Assembly (NCBI GenBank): GCA_973895155.1
Contig: OZ316895.1
Span: forward strand, 1,550,001-1,614,000
Reading direction: 5' to 3'
Source: Marsupella aquatica
Lineage: Eukaryota; Marchantiophyta
Length of the DNA stretch: 64,000 nucleotides
Both the position numbers and the translations under genes were made by a program. The stretch's first letter is position 1. The number at the start of each line of letters is the position of its first letter. The notes below the pieces were generated by a model that was given only the letters and a program-made list of their open reading frames with translations, was not told the DNA's origin and ran no database searches. Shown piece by piece: positions 57,201-64,000 of this stretch.

Positions 57201-60200
57201 GACCATGATCAAAATCTCACGAGTCGAGGACAACTACAGCGAACTCCTTATGCAATAAGATAGGAAAACAAACTAAACAATCACTCAGAAGTGAGATGAA
57301 GCTAAGAGGCTGTCGTGATCAGCTCTTCGTTGCTATTTGTAGTGGAGGACATCAATCTTCCGTCAAGTCGTCCTTCAATTGGGTCTGAGACTTGCGAGTA
57401 CTGAAGCACTAAGTAGAGCCTTCTAGACCTTGAGAGCGCGAAGCCGTGCCCTACCGTCAAGCAGGAGCTCTCCTCAGGTCGTTGTCTCATAAGCGCTCTC
57501 TACGCCGCATAAAAGTGATGAATTATTGTCCACAATTCGGAGCTGGATCCTGGCGTCTTGGTATTCTAGGAATGTTCTCCACCTTTATTGGTGGATGCGA
57601 CACAAGAACTACTATTACGTCGACAACCGTTGAAGAATTCGTCAGAAAATGACAAAACCAGAGGATGAGGGAATCCGCAAAGCACAGTCATTAATGCTAG
57701 CCTTGTTTTTCCTGGTTAGTAGGGATTATCTCAATTTTATTGACGTCCAACTATTTTCAATCCTCGTCAAGCATCATTAAATCCTTGTAGTGGGCTTATC
57801 TGCCTCTTATTTTGCAACTGTACGTAACTTGGGGGTAAAATTCCAGTTAGATGTAAACTGACCGGCTATATCTAATGTTGTGTTCTCGGTTTCGAGTTTT
57901 TGGTGCCCCCTTGTTGCAGCTCTGCAACCTCGCATAGGGTAGTTTGGTGTCTCGGCCCATGCTCTCGGTGGTTTCCTTATTGGGCTGCATGCACTGCTCA
58001 ACTCACCTCAAAATAAAACTCTCCCTTGGGCCTGATTTAGGAGAACACCTTCCTTAATTAATTGGAGGGCTTTTCGAACGCCAAATCGTCACCCGGGTCT
58101 GACAGTCAGTGCGGAAGACTCGCATCAAACCGCGGAAGTCTCGAAAAATCCACAGCAAATGGACATGGCCGCAGTAGGTTGGCATCAGTCTGGAGGCCTA
58201 TTGCAGCGTTCGGTCACAAGTAGCCGTCAACTTTACCACTTTGGTTGACTACTGCATGCTACAGTTTGTATGTACAGCAGCTGCTTCAGAGTCAATGGCA
58301 AGTTCAAGGATCCATGGGATTCGTTCGGCTACTTCTTAAGATCCGCGAGTCCCTCACAGATACTTTGTGAAATACTGAAGGGTTGAGGTGTGGACCAACT
58401 GTTTTACTAGGACCACAAACTGCTGGAAATGTTACAATTTGGGAATGTCGTTTATGAATTTGTACACTGAAACCACTTGCAATTGAAGGTGCACTGCTTG
58501 GGCCCACAAATTAAGAAGTTCGCAATTATTGTGGCGGGAAACGTAGACAGTCTGGAGGGTGATTTTGTTTTACTTCATAGTTTCTCGATTCATGGACGAC
58601 TGGTCTCGAGCGCCAACAGATAAACTGTATGTGCAAGCACCATCTCCAGTCCGGTCCGAGGTCCGGTCCTCTAATGTCTATACTGTTCATGCAGAGGATC
58701 TATACTAATCGCCAATGTTGTCTTCCTAAAATTTAGGTACGGGTGTGGATGCAAAGCACAAGTGCGCATTTGCGCAAGGCAAATGAAGTCCAGACTGGTG
58801 ACCATTTCCCAGCCGATAAATACGGGTCTTAAACCGCAAAGCTTGGCGTAACCTAAAACTATTACTGCAGGTCAAGGATACGGATAAAAATAGTTATGGA
58901 CAACCAAGTTTATAATCCATAGGTTCTTGTCGTAAAGAAAAAGATCATATGCAATAATGACCATAAGTTACTGTAGAGGCTTGTGGAAAAAAACCAAAAA
59001 ACCAGACTGAAAAGAGTTACGACATTTCTTTATGGCCGAAAGCCATCACCCGTTACGATGAGCTTTTGACTGTCTAGGGAATATGTAGCAGGCTTGAGGG
59101 ATGTCTGCATTAATTTAACCCACAATTCACCACTGTATGCGCAGACTGCTGCAGTCCTTATCATCTAGGAAGAAGCCTCCTGCACTGTGTAGGCTGTGAA
59201 ACGATAGAGCATACTATTTTCAAATGTATGCAGAATCCAGATATCGTTTCTAAGGTTCATTTGAGGGGCAGGCCAGTTGTAAAATAGCAACTTTAGTCGA
59301 TTGATTTGGTCCACCGGAGAATATTGTAATGCTCAAGGATGCCAATGTCACTGTGATATGCCTCCTTGAGTCGACTTGCGGGAGGCTCAACATCATGTGC
59401 TGCTGACTTGATGCGTAGTCATTGCAGGTCGAATAAATTAGGCTTTCCATGCTTCTCCTCTGATTTGCCAACAGTTGCTTATAATACTCATCCGAGGTCA
59501 ATTGGTCTAGTGGTTGTCACAAAATCCGCTTCAGCACTCCGGCCGCTTCACGAGTGGCATTGTCATATTTTCCTTGCTTACTCCTCGCAAGTAGGCAGAG
59601 ATCGGATTCATCGACTTCAAACCCAAAATTGGAATCGAGGTTCGGTTTCAGGAATCTGGTTTTATTGATGTGGACAAGAGAGTCCTGCCACCTCGGACCC
59701 TGTCGAAGTCTATATTTGAAACCACTTAAAAACACTTTGATGGGAACTTCATAGCACAAAGCTGACCTAGTATGACTGGGTTCGGATGGCGTTCGCGCAG
59801 AGCTCACTTATTGTCAAAGCTCATGACACGGACATCGACGATCCGAAAACCCGTTTACGTTGTATATAGTAAATTGTGGAATTCGGAAGGAAGAAGCTTC
59901 TTTAATACAAGCTCGTGCTCGGCTGCCAAAGCAGTGTAGCTACTAAAGGACACATTTTGTTCGCCGCCTTGTTGGCATTCGACCTCCGGTCCTTCAGGGC
60001 ATTGCCCTCCTCCCCGTTTGTGGGTTGCCCGCGCTCTATGCTGTTCTATGGTAAAGAATTCTGCATTTAACATTCTACGATGGTCCAAAGCCTGGACCAT
60101 TTTCATTGAGCAGAAAGAGAATTTTCCTGTCTTCGTATGAGCTGGGTCGCACTCCGTTGAATACCATGTAGTCAAATAGCATATTGCGAGGACGTCCAAC

Positions 60201-60770
60201 AGGGGAGAGGCTCGGAGTGGGCCGGAGGTCCGAGTAACTTAACCCAATGGGGCTGGAACCAACACCTGGTTTTTTTCCTTAATTTAGCCCGATCAGGTTA
60301 TACATCGAAGAAGTGCCGAACTATCCCGACCGCGAAGGTCCCCCTGAACAATCTATGTGGAGATTAAAATTCTGCCTCACCGTCACCGGGGAAAAAGCTC
60401 CAAAGATTCGTTTGACGGTGGTTTCAAGACCTGTGATCTAACTACCGGCTAACGCTAGCTTCTGGTCCGTGCGAATGCTGAGGCTGCTACGATTGAACAC
60501 ATATAGGGATCTTCCTTCGCCCAGCAAATTTAGCGGTCTAATATCTTCGTCAAGTGTGAGGTTTGTATTTGTTTTTGTTTAAATTGGACATCTTCCCGAC
60601 TAAACAAGGACATTTGTACATGTGACCAAGGAGTGCCTAGGCCGCACTTATGAACCTAGCCAGGTTGCGTGGATGCAGAACGAATGACAATGTGGATGAT
60701 GTGGGAGTACCCGAAACGGTACCATGCATAACTTACAACCAATCCATCCAAATTGCGGCTTCGCTGTGCG
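54215..60770. other. long gene-free stretch
   Basis: The proximal part should hold the promoter of the WAT1-related gene, but no TATA box is obvious. The rest shows a 10-base G run near 56963, a (TA)n-like TATATATATA near 55770, and frames of no more than about 117 codons without domains. GGTCTAGTGGTTG at about 59503 resembles a tRNA D-arm but no cloverleaf follows. No gene is supported. Confidence 0.45.
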
Positions 60771-60771
60771 C

Positions 60772-60878
60772 AGCTTCCATCCAAATAAGTATGGCTTCAT
60801 CCAAGGAAGGAGGATGACCCAGCTTATTTGGATGGAAGCTCCATCCTCGAAAGGAGGATGACCCAACGCCTTTCGAGG
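60772..60878. other. two consecutive hairpins sharing a loop motif
   Basis: Hairpin 1: AGCTTCCATCCAAATAAG (60772-60789) pairs perfectly over 18 bp with 60823-60840, loop 33. Hairpin 2: CCTCGAAAGG (60845-60854) pairs perfectly over 10 bp with 60869-60878, loop 14. Both loops contain GGAGGATGACCCA (about 60808 and 60853). Thus the same 13-mer sits on the 3' side of the loop before a different stem each time. I know of no RNA family with this layout. Confidence 0.8.
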
Positions 60879-61386
60879 GTTTGAATTTGTACAAACGGGA
60901 TGGTTCTACAACGAATGAAGTGAACCCGGAAAATGGAGATGCTTCACGCCCCCCTCAAAATGCCCACAGAACTAATTTTGGGGATTTACTGGGGCTTCGA
61001 ATTTTTCAGTTGTGTCAGACGTGAACCATTGTGACGATCTTAAGAGGTTTAATTCTTTGGGTACACATTTGAGCTTGTCTGAACAAGAACTCCTGTAATC
61101 CTGATATTGCAGAACTGGTGCTATCTGCCAAAAGCTTTGGGACCATGATAAGTGACATCATGTAATATATACAGGATTATCACAGAGGGTCTAGAGCTTC
61201 TAGGATTCTTGAATAATCTGACTCTCATCTTTCACGGCACGTAGGGGAATTACTCCCGTCTTTGAAAATCCGATAATACTATGTCCTCCTCCCGCCTTCT
61301 GAGCGTAGTCCGTGTGGTAGAGCTGATCAAATTCCTCTTCTCTATTCTCCCAGTCCATTCCTTCCCAACGTCTGAAGCCAAATTAG
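60879..61386. other. 3' flank of the CBS gene
   Basis: No gene recognised. The part next to 61387 should be the 3' untranslated region of the CBS-domain gene. Confidence 0.4.
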
Positions 61387-63578
61387 CTACTCCGCTGTGG
61401 TGACTGCCTCCAACACTGCACCTCCAAAGTACTTTTCAAAGTAGCCCTTTGGCTCCGTCACGAATCTGGAGATGATGTCACGGATGGTTACCACACCAAC
61501 TAGTCTAGAATTTGAATCCACCAAACACGTCCGATGAACTTTATGTGAAGCTAAACTGGTGATGACCTCTTTCAACGTTACAGATAGTTGATGTGTGATA
61601 GGAGGAAGGCATCTGGAGGGAGAAGTAGTGTCTTTCGACGTTCTCGTTACAGTATTCAAAAAGTCCAGCACTGTTAATTCCCTGTCACATCAATTCCACG
61701 AGATTTAGTACCAGAAGATATTCCTTACATGAACCAAATCAATCGAATTAAGTCAGAACAACAAAATTGTAGAATAACCAGTTGCGTGAGAACAAGAGAG
61801 CTCACTTTCTCTGAGCGAAGATCTCAGGCTTCAATAGTAAAAACCGCACATCTCGGACACTGATAGTGCCAACTACTTTCTTCTCTGGACCTTCGGTAAC
61901 AGGAAGGCCTCCAATTCCTTGCTCACGCATGAGAATGAATGCTTCCAGGATGAGTTTGCTGGCGTCCACAGATATCACCTGCTCCGATCAAATGCACTGT
62001 CAGACATTAAACCCAACTCCGGTTCCAAAATGGAAACAAAACAGTAAGGTCCCAAAGAAGCTGCTATGTACCTTGTCTGGAGTCATTACGGGAAGGCCCA
62101 GTTGCTCAAGAGTCTTGTCGGCAATGCAATCAAACCAATCCTTTCCCTGGCATTCTGCAAGGCTTTTCACAACCGCTGACTGAGTGAGAACATTTTCTAC
62201 TCGGGGCTTCTCAGGCTCGATTACGGGGATACTCCGCAGCCGAAACTTGGACATCAGCAGAAGTACCGTCAACATAGAATCATCTGGTTGTATGGGAAGA
62301 AATGGTGCCCACCGGTACGCCCTCGTGATCTCCTTCACCTGCATGTACGAAGAACATTTCCCAGATAAAGTATATACTGATTTGAAATTCCAAAGTGACC
62401 CTCTTCAACAGCTAAGCTTAAAACTTGAGTGATAACTTAAAGTCAACCGAGCCCGTGCCCAGCAAAATATACATCCCTCTTGCCTTCCTGACAGGGACAG
62501 GCTAAACATGCTGAAGAAGTCAATTTCTACAGCTGCATCTCAAATTCTCTGGAGAGGTCACAGCGATTGCAAATATACCTTCATGGACTTAAATGGTTCC
62601 TCTTGTAAAATGACTTTGTAGAAGTCTTCTCCAAGGGCATTGGCAGCAGTTTGAGGATCCTTCCCAATCCCCCTCTCAGTTATTACCCCACCTGCAGCAT
62701 CGGTGTTGTGTGGGTGCACAGCATTGTTAGAACATTTCATGACAAAATTCTTGACGACGTTCTTCAGTCTTTCGAATGACTCTTGCGCAAGATCTCTTAA
62801 AAAAGTCGTCCAAAAGCTGTTTACCTGCAATTGCAGCACCCACAGCAGCTGTAGCGAGTCCTGCGAGTGCAATAGGGCCTGTCAGTCCTAGCACAATTGC
62901 CCCCAAAGCCCCTACAGCACCTGCTCCAACTCCCACAGCTGCTGCTGATCCAGCTGCGAGCGCGGCTGCTGCAAGTTCCGCTTGCTCAATAACCCAGAGA
63001 ACCACAGCTGGGTAATCGACCATCCCAATATAACGTGCTGACCAGGGCTCACTGCTGGCCGCTTCTGGGTTCCGAACTGGGGCTGCCATTATGTTGTGCT
63101 CCGATAGAAGACTTACTGCGTTTGCAATCGTTTCATCTCCGGATATTTCCACCACTGGACGCAACAACAGTCGAAAGGAATCATGAGAAAAAACGAAACA
63201 GACTCCAGTACTCTGAACAGAGCGATCGTGTAGGGGAAATGACAAAAGAAACCACTCGCATGTTCCTCTATCTTGATATGGGACGAGGTCGAGAATCTGA
63301 ATCATGGGACGAGAGAAGTACTCGAAATATCCTGCTATAGGACTCGGAATTTCTGGAACGATGTACATCCGCGATAAAACGCACAAAAATTTATCTGAGC
63401 AATAGTCAATACCTTCCCCGGAAGGTAGATCAGGAAAGGAGGAGACACGGACGTTGGAAAATGCAGTACTCAATAGTTCCAGTACACCTGGAGGCACTCC
63501 TTTCCCTCCCGCCTTCTCATGCTCTTCCCATATTTGTTGCAACCTGTCCTTCATATCTGTGTCTTCCATAGCAGCCAT
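61387..63578 (-). CDS. four-CBS-domain protein, SnRK1 gamma-like (KING1/PV42 type)
   Basis: Resembles the gamma regulatory subunit of the SNF1-related kinase, whose CBS pairs bind adenine nucleotides or kinase partners in energy signalling. Six exons (minus): 63413-63578, 62825-63154, 62579-62691, 62072-62338, 61806-61978, 61387-61681. All introns are GT-AG and the phases close to 447 residues. The ATG at 63578 has good context; an in-frame Met 14 codons earlier is the alternative. CBS 1 covers about 55-112 (SEHNIMAAPVRNP, GMVDYPAVVLWV). A hydrophobic Ala/Gly-rich stretch follows (114-165). CBS 2 is at about 210-285 (RWAPFLPIQPDDSMLTVLLLMSK in part, SIPVIEP, NVLTQSAVV). CBS 3 is at about 293-350 (GIGGLPVTEG, VGTISVRDVRFLL). 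CBS 4 is at about 375-430 (HRTCLVDSNSRLVGVVTIRD). Conserved strings point to the plant-specific KING1/PV42 branch rather than the GBD-CBS beta-gamma type. Intron 1 (258 nt) is stop-free and in frame. Confidence 0.94.
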
Positions 63579-64000
63579 GATGCGATCCCTCTGTTGACAC
63601 AAGACGGGAGAGAAGAACAATTGGTCAACTTTCTCTGTGCCATTTCATAGTGAGGTAGACAATCCAACTCTAGAGGAGCCCATCAGACAACCCAAGAAAA
63701 ATTCTGACGGCTTTATCTTCCCTGAATCTAGCAATGCGTTATGATTCCAAATCCTGCAATTGAAGCAAAGGATATGTACTGGAGATCGGAGAACTAAGAA
63801 TGAGATGTTCTACGATTTGCATCAATGATTACTCTTCGTGCAGATCAAGAACAAAAATTAATTGTCGAGCTCATTACTCTACAGGCACTTTGACAACTAC
63901 GGCTACCGTCACTGCAATATAGCTTTGCCGCTCGCCGCTTTTACTAGGTGTGAGTGTTCATCTAAACAAAAGTACCCATCCCGGACACGTCGTCGGTCGA
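63579..64000. other. 5' leader and promoter side of the CBS gene
   Basis: A pyrimidine-rich run ending in CAG (GTGTCAACAG on the minus strand, about 63591-63600) could be the acceptor of a leader intron just before the start codon. No TATA box is evident before the window ends. Confidence 0.4.

Noticed and set aside
59495-59640. tRNA-like GGTCTAGTGGTTG and a distant B-box-like string
   Set aside because: The two boxes are about 145 bp apart and no cloverleaf fits.
1-64000. LTR retrotransposons, viral insertions, CRISPR arrays, organellar inserts
   Set aside because: No reverse transcriptase, integrase, capsid or repeat-spacer pattern was found, and no organelle gene was recognised. The tandem arrays lack constant-length unique spacers.

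Overview
The window is nuclear DNA of a land plant. It holds five plant-type protein genes: a PHD-finger nuclear protein, an ANTH clathrin-assembly protein of the ECA4/CAP1 type, a SNAP33-type Qb+Qc SNARE, a WAT1-related (UMAMIT) transporter and a KING1/PV42-like CBS protein. Four of them are split by short GT-AG introns of about 70-930 bases. Gene density (about one per 10-13 kb), moderate GC and many short non-autonomous DNA transposons fit a seed-free plant such as a bryophyte or lycophyte. That placement is an inference; I see no species marker.

Layout. 1-3.4 kb: PHD-finger gene on the minus strand. 3.4-13.3 kb: gene-poor DNA with a 102-bp minisatellite and several MITEs. 13.3-20.7 kb: plus-strand WAT1-related pseudogene with lesions in six of its seven exons or their splice sites; a 1.83-kb transposon with about 550-bp inverted repeats and an 8-bp target duplication sits in its fifth intron. 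20.7-27.8 kb: AT-rich DNA with more MITEs. 27.8-28.1 kb: broken glycosyltransferase fragment around a PSPG box. 28.4-30.4 kb: single-exon ANTH gene (minus). 30.6-41.6 kb: CpG-rich stretch, degenerate repeats and MITEs. 41.6-44.1 kb: SNAP33-type gene in five exons (minus). 44.1-50.1 kb: CpG-rich upstream DNA, Mutator-like short elements and degenerate tandem repeats. 50.1-54.2 kb: intact seven-exon paralogue of the WAT1 pseudogene (minus). 54.2-61.4 kb: no recognisable gene. 61.4-63.6 kb: six-exon CBS-domain gene (minus).

All intact genes lie on the minus strand; the only clear plus-strand gene is dead. The ANTH adaptor and the SNARE both belong to membrane trafficking, but 11 kb of repeats separates them and I infer no operon-like unit. 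No reverse transcriptase, transposase, viral gene, rRNA, convincing tRNA or CRISPR array was found. The most unusual content is (i) a set of short inverted-repeat elements with clean 8- or 9-bp target duplications, several present in more than one copy, (ii) the live/dead WAT1 pair in opposite orientation, (iii) a cysteine-free SNARE with four NPF motifs, and (iv) a double hairpin at 60.8 kb whose two loops carry the same motif.
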